A stretch of 64,000 nt of DNA from Saccharopolyspora sp. NFXS83 (GTDB lineage: Bacteria > Actinomycetota > Actinomycetes > Mycobacteriales > Pseudonocardiaceae), in the NCBI RefSeq assembly GCF_026241095.1, contig NZ_JAPFGB010000014.1:1-64000 (forward strand), read 5' to 3'. Both the position numbers and the translations under genes were made by a program. Numbering within the stretch: position 1 is the stretch's first letter; every line of letters begins with the position of its first letter. This document shows positions 1 to 8,042 of the stretch, in pieces. The notes beneath the pieces are model-generated. The model worked only from the letters and a program-made list of their open reading frames with translations, did not search any database and had not been told where the DNA came from.

Positions 1-304
1 GCGCGGCCAGCGACACCGCGAGCGGGTCCAGCGAGCGCCGGATCTCCAGCAGGTCGCGGGCCTCTTCCGCGTGGAGCTCGGTGACCCGCGCGTCGCGGTG
101 CGCGTCCAGTTCGACCAGCCGCTCCGCCTTGAGCCTGCGCAGCGCCTCGCGCAGCGGCGTGGTGCTGATGCCGATGGTGCGCGCCAGCGTGGCCTGGTTG
201 AGCACCGAACCGGGCGGGAACTCGCCCGAGAGGATCTTGTCGCGGACGCTGACGTACGCCAGCTCGCTCTTGGTCATCAGCGGTGACACCGCCGGTTCGC
301 TCAT
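1..304 (-). CDS. GntR-family transcriptional regulator (FCD type), 3' end beyond window
   Basis: The visible 101 codons encode the N-terminal winged-helix domain of a GntR regulator. Residues about 10-75 carry the usual pattern (ILSGEFPPGSVL, then TLARTIGISTTPLREALRRL), followed by the start of an effector-binding helix (EEARDLLEIRRSLDPLA) typical of the FCD subfamily. The ATG at 304 is preceded by GGGAGGTG at good spacing. The gene is divergent from the dehydrogenase at 510, which is the classic arrangement for a regulator of its neighbour's acid substrate. Two perfect palindromes lie between them. The protein is cut at its C-terminus by the window edge, so the ligand pocket cannot be judged. 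Confidence 0.9.
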   Translation of the reverse strand, partial: MSEPAVSPLMTKSELAYVSVRDKILSGEFPPGSVLNQATLARTIGISTTPLREALRRLKAERLVELDAHRDARVTELHAEEARDLLEIRRSLDPLAVSLAA

Positions 305-389
305 GCCGCACCTCCCGTTCGGCTATAAGCTACCGCGCCGGCTTCCGCGCCCGACCACCAGGTGAAACGCCCTGGACGAACTCGCTATA

Positions 390-401
390 AGGAGTACTCC
401 T
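390..401. promoter_or_regulatory. 12-bp perfect palindrome, candidate GntR operator
   Basis: AGGAGTACTCCT is a perfect 12-bp palindrome lying between the divergent GntR and dehydrogenase genes. GntR/FCD dimers bind short AT-centred inverted repeats. Assignment to this regulator is inference from position. Confidence 0.45.
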
Positions 402-458
402 CGCATATTGGCTGGCTCCTCACCGATCGAAGACTTCAGATCCAAACATTGACCAACC

Positions 459-472
459 GAGGTTATAACCTC
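459..472. promoter_or_regulatory. 14-bp perfect palindrome, candidate operator
   Basis: GAGGTTATAACCTC is a perfect 14-bp palindrome 38 bases upstream of the dehydrogenase start codon. Its position would let a bound dimer block the promoter of the gene at 510. It differs in sequence from the palindrome at 390-401, so only one of them may be the GntR site. Confidence 0.5.
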
Positions 473-509
473 CAGGATATCGCCGTCCGCGACTTCCGGA
501 GGAGATTCC

Positions 510-1607
510 ATGACCGCACGCCCCACCCCCGCGTACCGACTCGGCCTGCTCGAAGGCGACGGGATCGGCGCGGAGATCGTGCCCGCGACGACCCGCGTCG
601 TCGATGCGGCGCTGGCCGCAGCCGAGGCGCCGGGCGTCGACTGGCTCCCGTTGCCGCTCGGCCGGTCCGCGATCGACGAGCACGGGACACCGATCCCGGA
701 ATCGACGCTGGAGGCGCTGGCCGGGCTGGACGCGTGGCTGCTGGGACCGCACGACAGCGCGGCCTACCCCGAACCGCACCGCTCGCGGCTCAACCCCAGT
801 GGGACCATCCGCACCCGCTTCGGGCTCTACGCCAACATCCGCCCGGCGAAGGCGTTCGAGGGCGCGAAGGCGATGGTGCCCGGCACCGACCTGGTCATCG
901 TGCGGGAGAACACCGAGGGCTTCTACGCCGACCGCAACACCCACGCGGGCACCGGCGAGTTCATGCCCACCCCCGACGTCGCCATCGCGCACGGCATCAT
1001 CACCCGGCCCGCGGTGGAGCGGATCGCGCACACCGCCTTCGAGCTGGCCCGCGGCCGGCGCAAGCGACTCACGATCGTGCACAAGGCGAACGTGCTGCGC
1101 CTGACCACCGGGCTGTTCCGCGACGTGTGCCGCGAGATCGCCGAGCAGTACCCCGACGTCACCGTCGACGACTTCCACATCGACGCGATGACCGTGCACC
1201 TGCTGCGCCGCGCTCCCGAGTTCGACGTGATCGTCACCGAGAACATGTTCGGCGACATCCTCTCCGACCTCACCGGCGAGCTCGCCGGATCGCTGGGCAT
1301 CGCGCCCTCCATCAACGCCTCCGACCGGCAGTGCATGGCCCAGGCCTCGCACGGTTCGGCCCCGGACATCGCGGGACGCGACATCGCCAACCCGATCGCG
1401 ATGATGCTCTCCGCCGCGATGTTGCTGGAGTGGCTGGGAAACCGCAACGACGACGACGCGCTGCGCCGGGCCGCGACACTGCTGGAATCCGCCATCGCCG
1501 CCGCGGTCGCCGCCGGGACGTGCACCGCGGACATGGGTGGGTCGACCGGCACCGCGGCGTTCGCCGACGCGGTCGCCGAGGCGATCGGCGACGGGGATCC
1601 GGCGTGA
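510..1607 (+). CDS. Isocitrate/isopropylmalate-family dehydrogenase
   Basis: This 365-residue protein is an NAD(P)-dependent beta-decarboxylating dehydrogenase. Visible family motifs are LEGDGIGAEIVP near the N-terminus, the substrate loop NPSGTIRTRFGLYANIRP (about residues 95-112), VRENTEGFYADR, the catalytic VHKAN lysine, IDAM and FGDILSDL for metal and substrate binding, and HGSAPDIAG near the C-terminus for the cofactor. Such enzymes oxidise 2-hydroxy acids with a neighbouring carboxylate (isocitrate, 3-isopropylmalate, tartrate, homoisocitrate). The exact substrate is not decidable by eye. The start is fixed by GGAGGAGATTCC before ATG. A divergent GntR regulator suggests an inducible catabolic role rather than housekeeping leuB or icd. 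Confidence 0.85.
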   Translation: MTARPTPAYRLGLLEGDGIGAEIVPATTRVVDAALAAAEAPGVDWLPLPLGRSAIDEHGTPIPESTLEALAGLDAWLLGPHDSAAYPEPHRSRLNPSGTIRTRFGLYANIRPAKAFEGAKAMVPGTDLVIVRENTEGFYADRNTHAGTGEFMPTPDVAIAHGIITRPAVERIAHTAFELARGRRKRLTIVHKANVLRLTTGLFRDVCREIAEQYPDVTVDDFHIDAMTVHLLRRAPEFDVIVTENMFGDILSDLTGELAGSLGIAPSINASDRQCMAQASHGSAPDIAGRDIANPIAMMLSAAMLLEWLGNRNDDDALRRAATLLESAIAAAVAAGTCTADMGGSTGTAAFADAVAEAIGDGDPA

Positions 1608-1826
1608 CGACCGGCCCGCTCGTGGCATTCGCGCACGCCACCCCCGGCTGAACTCGACGAGTCCGAGCCGGACCGGTCCGCGGTGCGCAAGGGCATGGAC
1701 CATCCTCGCCAATGCGACACCGGATCGCCTCGACCGGCTCTTTCCCAGTGATATCAAGGGATTCCGGCTCTGCGGGGCCTGCCTCGGCTAAGGCACGGGT
1801 CACTGCAAGTCGGAACGTTCGCACGG

Positions 1827-1865
1827 CACGGCTCGGGCGGCGGGCTCGCACCGCCCGAGCTCGTG
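1827..1865. terminator. Hairpin terminator between convergent genes
   Basis: A 10-bp perfect stem (GCTCGGGCGG at 1831-1840 with CCGCCCGAGC at 1851-1860) is extended by CACG/CGTG across a one-base bulge. It lies between the dehydrogenase and the convergent ABC importer operon and can serve either strand. There is no T-run, as usual in high-GC actinomycetes. Confidence 0.6.
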
Positions 1866-1884
1866 CGCACCGGACTCGGGGCCG

Positions 1885-2676
1885 TCAGCCGTGGTCGCGG
1901 ATGCGGCTGAGGAAGCGGCGGGTCCGGTCCTCCTGCGGGTCGCCGATCACCTGGGCGCTGGTGCCCTGCTCGACGATGACGCCGCCGTCGAGGAACAACA
2001 CCTGGTCGGCGACCTGCTGGGCGAAGCGGATCTCGTGGGTGACGACCACCATCGTCCAGCCTTCGGCGGCGAGGTCCTTGATCACCGCCAGCACCTCGCC
2101 CACCAGCTCCGGGTCCAGCGCCGACGTCGGCTCGTCGAACAGCACCACGCGCGGCTTCAACGCCAGCGCTCGCGCGATGCCGACGCGCTGCTGCTGCCCG
2201 CCGGAGAGCTGGAAAGGGTAGGAGTCGGCGCGGTCGCCGAGCCCCACCTGGTCGAGCAGGATCCGGGCGTCGGCGACGGCCTCCTCCTGCGGGCGCCGCT
2301 GCGCCACCACCGGGCCCTCGATGATGTTCTCCAGGACCGTGCGGTGCGGGAAGAGGTTGTGCGCCTGGAAGACCATCCCGCTCTGCGCCCGCAACCGGGC
2401 GCCCTCCCGGCGACCGGCCTTGCCGGTGGGCAGCCGGGCGAAGTCGATCTCGACGTCGTCGATGCCGATGACACCGGATTCGGGCGTCTCCAGCACGTTC
2501 AGCGAGCGCAGCACGGTGGTCTTGCCCGAACCGGACGGCCCCAGCAGCACGGTCGAGGTCCCGCGCCTGGACTCGAAATCGATGCCGCGCAGGACTTTCC
2601 GGTCGCCGAAGGACTTCTCCAGCCCGTGCACCCGGACGCGGGCGGGCTCTGCTCGGTGCGCTGTGGTGTCGGTCAT
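1885..2676 (-). CDS. Polar amino-acid ABC transporter, ATP-binding protein
   Basis: This 263-residue cytoplasmic ATPase energises the importer encoded just upstream. The Walker A motif GPSGSGKT is at residues 46-53. The Q-loop (MVFQAHNLFPH), signature LSGGQQQRVGIARAL, Walker B VVLFDEPTSALD and switch histidine (VVVTHE) follow in order. The FPHRTVLENI segment after the Q-loop is typical of the GlnQ/HisP/TcyN group of polar amino-acid transporters. The ATG at 2676 overlaps the stop of the permease fusion by four bases (ATGA), showing translational coupling. The residues before the ATG belong to a neighbouring frame and are not part of this gene. Confidence 0.92.
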   Translation of the reverse strand: MTDTTAHRAEPARVRVHGLEKSFGDRKVLRGIDFESRRGTSTVLLGPSGSGKTTVLRSLNVLETPESGVIGIDDVEIDFARLPTGKAGRREGARLRAQSGMVFQAHNLFPHRTVLENIIEGPVVAQRRPQEEAVADARILLDQVGLGDRADSYPFQLSGGQQQRVGIARALALKPRVVLFDEPTSALDPELVGEVLAVIKDLAAEGWTMVVVTHEIRFAQQVADQVLFLDGGVIVEQGTSAQVIGDPQEDRTRRFLSRIRDHG

Positions 2677-4151
2677 CGGGCCACGTACCTGTCCAGTCGG
2701 GTTTCCAGTCGTTTCTGCCCGGCGGAGAGCGCCACGCAGATCACCCAGTAGTACAGCCCGGCGAAGGCGTACAGGGCGAGGAACTCGTTGCTCTCGGCGG
2801 CGGCGAGCTGCGACTCCCGGAAGAGCTCCGTCAGCAGCACCACCGACCCCAGCGAGGTGTCCTTCAGCAGCGACAGCAACGTGTTCGACAGCGGCGGCAC
2901 CGCCGTCCGCGTCGCCTGCGGCAGGATGATCCGGCGCAGCGTCTGCCGGTAGTCGAGTCCGATCGTGGCCGCCGCCTCGAACTGCCCCTTCGGCACCGCG
3001 AGGATCGCCGAGCGCACGACCTCCGCCGCGTAACCGGCGACGTTGAGGCTGAACGCGATCACGGCCGCGGTGAACGGCGGGAACTTCACCCCGAGCTGCG
3101 GCAGCCCGTAGAAGACGATGAACAGCTGCAGCAGCAGCGGGGTGCCGCGGATGATCGAGATGAACGCGCGGGCCAGTCCGGACAGGACCTTGTAGGGCGA
3201 GATCCGCGCGAGGGCCACGAGCAGGGCGAGCGAGAGCCCGATCGCGAAGCTCAGCACCGTCAGCGGGATCGTCACCTGGACGAGGCCGACGAACATCGGC
3301 CACGCCGTGCTGCGCAGCACGTCCCAGGTGCTGCGGTGACCGCGCCCCTCGGACAGGTCGGCTTCACCGCCGTCGGGCACCGAGACGTCGGCCTTGAAGT
3401 ACTTCTCCGAGATGCCCTTGAGCGTCCCGTCGGCCTTGAGCTCGGCGATCGCCCGGTTCCCCTGGTCGAGCAGGGCCTGGTCGGTCTTGCGGAAGGTGAG
3501 GACCTGTTCGCTGGTCTCGGCACCGGCGTTGCCCGCGATCTCCACCTCGGTGGAGCCGGTGCTGGCCAGGTAGTCGAGCACGGCGATGTTGTCGTTGACG
3601 ATCGCGTCGACCCGGCCCTGCGTGAGCAGTGCCGCCGCCTGCGCGAAGCCTTCGACGGCTTCGACGTTCGCGCCCGCGTCCTTCGCGACCTGTGCCCAGT
3701 TGCTGGTGCTCGACTGCGCGGTCGTCTTGCCCCGCAGGTCGTCGAGCGTCTGGATGCCCTCGTCACCGGTGCGCCGGATGATCACACCGCGCGAGTAGGT
3801 GTAGGGATCGGACAGGCCGTACTTGGCGGCGCGTTCCTCGTTGACCGAGACCTGGTTGGCGATGACGTCGAGCCGCCCGGCGTCGAGCGCGGGGAACACG
3901 GCGTCCCACTGCGTCTCGACGAATTCGAGGTCCCACCCGGCCTTGTCGGCGATCGCCTTGATCACGTCGATGTCGTAGCCGGTGAGTTCCTGCGTCCCCG
4001 GATCGTGGAACGAGAAGGGCGGATAGGTCCCTTCGGTGCCGACCCGGACCACGGGCCGTTCGGGCTCCTGCGCCGAGGCCGCGCTCGCGTGCGCGGGCAG
4101 GGCCACCATCACCAGCAGGAACAGCACCGCGCACCTGAGCGCATGCCGCAT
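2673..4151 (-). CDS. Fused substrate-binding protein and permease, polar amino-acid ABC importer
   Basis: This 492-residue protein joins two usually separate subunits. A signal sequence (about residues 1-27, ending ASAASA) is followed by a type 3 solute-binding domain (about 33-250, with GTEGTYPPFSFHD and QWDAVFPALDAGRLDVIANQ). A HisM-type permease domain (about 270-490) carries the EAA-like loop EAAATIGLDYRQTLRRIILPQ and several membrane spans. The binding domain most resembles cystine/polar amino-acid binders, but the ligand is inference. The fusion tethers the receptor to the outer face of the membrane, replacing a lipoprotein anchor. It forms a two-gene operon with the ATPase downstream. 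Confidence 0.9.
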   Translation of the reverse strand: MRHALRCAVLFLLVMVALPAHASAASAQEPERPVVRVGTEGTYPPFSFHDPGTQELTGYDIDVIKAIADKAGWDLEFVETQWDAVFPALDAGRLDVIANQVSVNEERAAKYGLSDPYTYSRGVIIRRTGDEGIQTLDDLRGKTTAQSSTSNWAQVAKDAGANVEAVEGFAQAAALLTQGRVDAIVNDNIAVLDYLASTGSTEVEIAGNAGAETSEQVLTFRKTDQALLDQGNRAIAELKADGTLKGISEKYFKADVSVPDGGEADLSEGRGHRSTWDVLRSTAWPMFVGLVQVTIPLTVLSFAIGLSLALLVALARISPYKVLSGLARAFISIIRGTPLLLQLFIVFYGLPQLGVKFPPFTAAVIAFSLNVAGYAAEVVRSAILAVPKGQFEAAATIGLDYRQTLRRIILPQATRTAVPPLSNTLLSLLKDTSLGSVVLLTELFRESQLAAAESNEFLALYAFAGLYYWVICVALSAGQKRLETRLDRYVAR

Positions 4152-4281
4152 CAGCGATTCCCCTCACCTTCCACCGTGCCCGGAAGCGGCACCGCGCAGA
4201 CGAGCATAGGGCGAATTCGCGACCCGGCACTTCAAGATCCACATTGCGGGAATGCGCTGGTCGTGGCACCGAATCCGGGCA

Positions 4282-5526
4282 TCAGACCCCCGCCGGTTCC
4301 GGTGTCCGCTTGCGCTCCAGGCGGTCGAACAAGGTGAGCAGCGGCGTCGCCATGATCGTCGTGACCAGGGCGACGACCACGAGCACGCTGAACAGCTGCG
4401 GCGTCACGATGCCCGCCGCGAGCCCCACGTTGATCGCGATGAGCTGCATCAGCCCGCGGGCGTTCATCAGCGCGCCGACGCGGACGGCGACCGAGTTCGG
4501 CTCCCCCGCCAGCCGCGCGGCGGCCCAGCAGGCACCGAGCTTGCCCACGACCGCCACGAACACCGCGCCGATCGTGAACAGCAGCAGCCCCGGATCCAGC
4601 AGCAGCGCCATGTTCGTGTTGAGCCCCGAATAGGTGAAGAACAACGGCAGGAACAGCGTGCTGACCGGCTTCATCGCGTGCACCGCCGCGTCGACGGCCG
4701 CCGATCGCGGCAGCACCACTCCGAGGCTGAACGCGCCGAACACGGCGTAGAGCCCGATCTTGTCCGTGTACCAGGCGGCGAAGAAGAGCACCACGACCAC
4801 GGCCATCAGCAGGTGCTCCGGGTTGAGCCGCCGCACCGCGCGTTGGGCCCGGCCCCCGGCGCGGACGATCGCGACGAGCACCACGACGAACACCGCGCTG
4901 CCGCCGGCCGTGATCGCGAACGGGCCGATGCTGGCGGCGCTGATGCTGAGCACTCCGGCCAGCAGCACCCACGCGACGGCGTCGTCCACCGCGCCGGAAG
5001 CCAGCGACAACGACCCGAACCGGGTGCCGGACAGCCCCCGTTCGGTGATGATCCGAGCCAGCATCGGGAACGCGGTGATCGCCAGCGTGACACCCACGAA
5101 CAGCGCCGAGACCAGCAGCGGCACGCCCGGTGGGAACATGCCACCGGTGTCCGCGGCGATCCAGGTCAGCGCGATCCCCAGCAGCAGCGGGGTGAGCATC
5201 CCGGCCACCGACACCAGGGACGCGGGCCGCGCGACCTGGCGCAACCGGTCCACCCGGAACTCGTAGCCCGCCTGGAACATGAACACGACCAGCCCGATCT
5301 GCCCCACCACGTACAGCACCGGCCGCAGCGCCTCCGGGAACACGGCCTGCTCCGCGGCGGGCGCGATCCAGCCGAGCAGGGACGGGCCGAGCACCACCCC
5401 CGCCACCATCTCCCCCACCACCGGAGGCTGCCCGAAGGCCCGCAGCACGCGCCCGACCAACCGGCAGCTGACCAGGATCACGATCGCCGCCAAGAAGAAC
5501 GCCGGGGCGAGTTCGGTGGGGGACAT
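4282..5526 (-). CDS. Cation/proton antiporter, CPA2 family
   Basis: This 414-residue polytopic membrane protein has about 11-12 hydrophobic spans. Diagnostic segments are QPPVVGEMVAGVVLGPSLLG near the N-terminus and the ion-binding SGAVDDAVAW motif (about residues 177-186), whose paired aspartates carry protons and cations. It lacks the cytosolic TrkA/KTN domain found in KefB/KefC, so it is the short form. It lies 78 bases downstream of the P450 gene on the same strand and could be cotranscribed with that oxidative cassette, where such antiporters may give self-protection or export. That role is inference. Confidence 0.85.
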   Translation of the reverse strand: MSPTELAPAFFLAAIVILVSCRLVGRVLRAFGQPPVVGEMVAGVVLGPSLLGWIAPAAEQAVFPEALRPVLYVVGQIGLVVFMFQAGYEFRVDRLRQVARPASLVSVAGMLTPLLLGIALTWIAADTGGMFPPGVPLLVSALFVGVTLAITAFPMLARIITERGLSGTRFGSLSLASGAVDDAVAWVLLAGVLSISAASIGPFAITAGGSAVFVVVLVAIVRAGGRAQRAVRRLNPEHLLMAVVVVLFFAAWYTDKIGLYAVFGAFSLGVVLPRSAAVDAAVHAMKPVSTLFLPLFFTYSGLNTNMALLLDPGLLLFTIGAVFVAVVGKLGACWAAARLAGEPNSVAVRVGALMNARGLMQLIAINVGLAAGIVTPQLFSVLVVVALVTTIMATPLLTLFDRLERKRTPEPAGV

Positions 5527-5604
5527 GGTGCTTCCTCCGCGGGAGAGGGGCGCGACGACGCGCGCCGGACGGCGATTCCGTGCTGCTGCGGGAGATTCGA
5601 GACG

Positions 5605-6966
5605 TCAGCGGTGCGCCGGGCAGCCCGGCGGGGGTTGTTCGAAGTAGCGTCCGGCGAGGCGTTGCCTGCGGGCGTCGAGCACCATCCAGGTCCCCAGCAC
5701 CAGTTGCCGCAGGCTGCACTCGACGTCCTCCCACCGGTCGCGCACGCGCAGCAGACCGAGGACCGCGGCGGTCCCCCGCTCCGGCGCGCCCCGGCGCACC
5801 AGCAAGCACGGCCCGCGCGAGGGCAGCGACCGGGTGTGGCGCACGCTGGAATCGAGCCGGAACCGGCGCAGCACCTCCCCCGTCACCGCGCGCATCACCA
5901 GCGGCGACAACCGCCACGCCGGGCAGGGCCGGTTCGCGGCGATGCCGAACGGGACGTGCGGCACGTCGCGGGCGGAGAGCTCCGCCCAGCGGCACGGGTC
6001 GAACACCTCCGGGTCCCGGTGGCCGCTCGCGTGGTAGTCGGGATAGCTGAAGCACAGCACCGATCCGCGCGGCAGCGTGGTGTGCTCGTCCACGTCGATG
6101 TCGCCGGTGGTGATGCGGTGCGCGATGCCGAACAGCGGGAACACCCGCAGCGCCTCGTCGAGCACGTGGGAGAAGTAGCGCTCGTCGGACGGGTTCGCCG
6201 CGAGCCGCTGCTGCACGTCGTGGTGCTGGGCGAGCACCAGCAGCAGGTGCGCCATCGCTTCCGAGAGCTGCACGACCGAGGTGTTGAAGAACGTGCCCTG
6301 CAGGTAGTGCACCTGCTCGGGGATGTCCAGGGTGGCGGGCAGGTCGTGCACCACGTCCCCGGCCTCGACGCGGGCCCGCAGGTAGCGGGTGAGCCGGGCC
6401 CGGCGTTCCGGGTGGCGCAGGCCGGTGCACTTGAGCGCGTTGACGACGTCGGTGGCGTTGCCGACGATGAGATCGCGCGCGCGGCGCGGGCAGGGTTCGC
6501 CGAAAACGAGCTCGTAGTTGAACTCGGCCCAGATCGGCATCATCAGGTCCCGCAACCGCACCGCGGTCACGTCCCCCCGGACCTCCTCGTCGAGGACCGC
6601 CGCCGCGCACCGGGCCGCGGTGGCCGCCAGCGACGCGCTGCTCCCGGCGAGGAAGCGCTGGGTGGTGCGGGCGACGTCGTCGTAGCGCGGGCCCGCCTCG
6701 ATGTGCTCCTGGTGCACTTCGGGGCCGGGCGAGAGCCAGTACCAGAACAGGTCGGAGAGCCCGGCTCCTTCGCTGCGCCCACCTGCGTTCGGGTGCGAGT
6801 AGATCTCGCGGAACTCCTCGGGCCCGAACCGCTCGCCGGGCAGCGTGATCGCGTTGTCGCCGTTGACGAGTTCGAAGACCTTGCCGCGCAGCGCCACCAC
6901 GCGCTGCGGCAACCAGCGCGGCGCGGTCAGCACCGCGGCGGCGGCCAGCACGGGGACCACTCTCAC
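5605..6966 (-). CDS. Cytochrome P450
   Basis: This 453-residue heme monooxygenase shows the K-helix EALR (in VLDEALRVFP) and the heme-ligand loop FGIAANRPCPAW with the cysteine at about residue 348. The expected I-helix (A/G)Gx(D/E)T is replaced by a GTFFNTS stretch, so proton delivery may be atypical. About 105 residues follow the heme cysteine, some 60 more than usual, forming an unrecognised C-terminal extension. The N-terminus has a hydrophobic stretch (VVPVLAAAAVL) that could associate with the membrane. The GTG start at 6966 overlaps the stop of the upstream oxidase gene (GTGA), and GGAGG sits six bases ahead. Substrate unknown; context suggests specialised metabolism. Confidence 0.85.
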   Translation of the reverse strand: MRVVPVLAAAAVLTAPRWLPQRVVALRGKVFELVNGDNAITLPGERFGPEEFREIYSHPNAGGRSEGAGLSDLFWYWLSPGPEVHQEHIEAGPRYDDVARTTQRFLAGSSASLAATAARCAAAVLDEEVRGDVTAVRLRDLMMPIWAEFNYELVFGEPCPRRARDLIVGNATDVVNALKCTGLRHPERRARLTRYLRARVEAGDVVHDLPATLDIPEQVHYLQGTFFNTSVVQLSEAMAHLLLVLAQHHDVQQRLAANPSDERYFSHVLDEALRVFPLFGIAHRITTGDIDVDEHTTLPRGSVLCFSYPDYHASGHRDPEVFDPCRWAELSARDVPHVPFGIAANRPCPAWRLSPLVMRAVTGEVLRRFRLDSSVRHTRSLPSRGPCLLVRRGAPERGTAAVLGLLRVRDRWEDVECSLRQLVLGTWMVLDARRQRLAGRYFEQPPPGCPAHR

Positions 6967-8042
6967 CAGGAACCTCCGAAACCCCGGGGCACCACCACGT
7001 CGCGGGTCAGGTCGCCGCAGCAGCGCCCGCCGCACAACGCCAGCGCCTGGTCGAACTCGACGCGCAGCCGCTCCAGCACGTCGCGCACGCCCTTCTCCCC
7101 GTCGGCGGCGAGCCCCCACACCACGGGCCTGCCGACGCCGACCGCGGTGGCGCCGAGCGCGAGCGCCACGGCCACGTCGGTGCCGCGGCGCACTCCGCCG
7201 TCCAGCAGCAGCGGGATCGCGCCGCCGACGGCCTTCGTGATGTGCGGCAGCACGTCGATGGGCGCGGGCGTCGCGTCCAGCTGCCGCCCGCCGTGGTTGG
7301 ACACGATGATCCCGTCCACGCCGAAACCGACCGCGAGGTGCGCGTCATCGGGATGCAGAATTCCCTTGAGCAGCACCGGCAACCGGGTCATGGCCAGCAG
7401 CGATTCCACGTCCTGCCAGGAGATCTCCGGGGACATCTCGATGTCCCGCGTGCCACCGGCGGGCCCGCCGGGCAGACCGCGCATGTTCTCCGCCGCGTAC
7501 CCGTCGGGCAGGTCGTGGAACCCGTTGCGCCGATCCCGCTCGTGCATGCCGAACACCGGCGAGTCCACGGTCACCACCAGCGCCGAGCAGCCCGCGCGCT
7601 CGGCGCGTTCGACGAGCCGGGCGGTGACCCGCGGATCCGGCTGCAGGTAGAGCTGGAACCACACCGGGGCCTCGGCGCGCACCTGGCGGGCTGCCGCGGC
7701 GACCTCGTCGATGGCGACCGTCGAGGCCATGCTGGAGATGAGCACGGCGCCCGCCGCCGCGGCGGCACGCGCCGTGGCGAGCTCCCCCTCCGGGTGGGCG
7801 AGGCGGTGGAACGCGGTCGGCGCCACCATGATCGGCAGCGCGCTCGGGGCGCCGGGCAGGCGCACCGTCAGGTCCCGGTTCGCCCCGCCCCGCAGCACCC
7901 TGGGCAGCAGCGCCAGCCTCGCGAACGAGTTCTCGTTGTCCACCAGGGCGAGTTCGTCGCCCGCGCCGCCCGCGAAGTAGTCGTAGGCGACCGGGTCGAG
8001 CACTTCTTTCGCGCGGTCGTGCTGTTCGGCGAACCCGTTCAT
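6963..8042 (-). CDS. FMN-dependent alpha-hydroxyacid oxidase/dehydrogenase
   Basis: This 359-residue TIM-barrel flavoprotein oxidises an L-2-hydroxy acid to the 2-oxo acid. Family marks are YDYFAGGAGDE near the N-terminus, MVAPTAFHRLAHPEGE, WFQLYLQPD, the lysine in LLKGILHPDDA, the catalytic VSNHGGRQLD motif (base histidine and substrate arginine) and LLLDGGVRRGTDV. Length is usual for glycolate, lactate or mandelate oxidases. ATG at 8042 overlaps the stop of the flavin monooxygenase gene and its own stop overlaps the P450 start, so three redox enzymes are translationally coupled. This favours one pathway. The substrate side chain cannot be inferred. Confidence 0.9.
   Translation of the reverse strand: MNGFAEQHDRAKEVLDPVAYDYFAGGAGDELALVDNENSFARLALLPRVLRGGANRDLTVRLPGAPSALPIMVAPTAFHRLAHPEGELATARAAAAAGAVLISSMASTVAIDEVAAAARQVRAEAPVWFQLYLQPDPRVTARLVERAERAGCSALVVTVDSPVFGMHERDRRNGFHDLPDGYAAENMRGLPGGPAGGTRDIEMSPEISWQDVESLLAMTRLPVLLKGILHPDDAHLAVGFGVDGIIVSNHGGRQLDATPAPIDVLPHITKAVGGAIPLLLDGGVRRGTDVAVALALGATAVGVGRPVVWGLAADGEKGVRDVLERLRVEFDQALALCGGRCCGDLTRDVVVPRGFGGSW

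Noticed and set aside
4252-7650. Very long plus-strand open frame over the antiporter, P450 and oxidase genes
   Set aside because: Composition is Arg/His/Gln-rich with no family signal; it is the antisense shadow of three clear genes on the minus strand.
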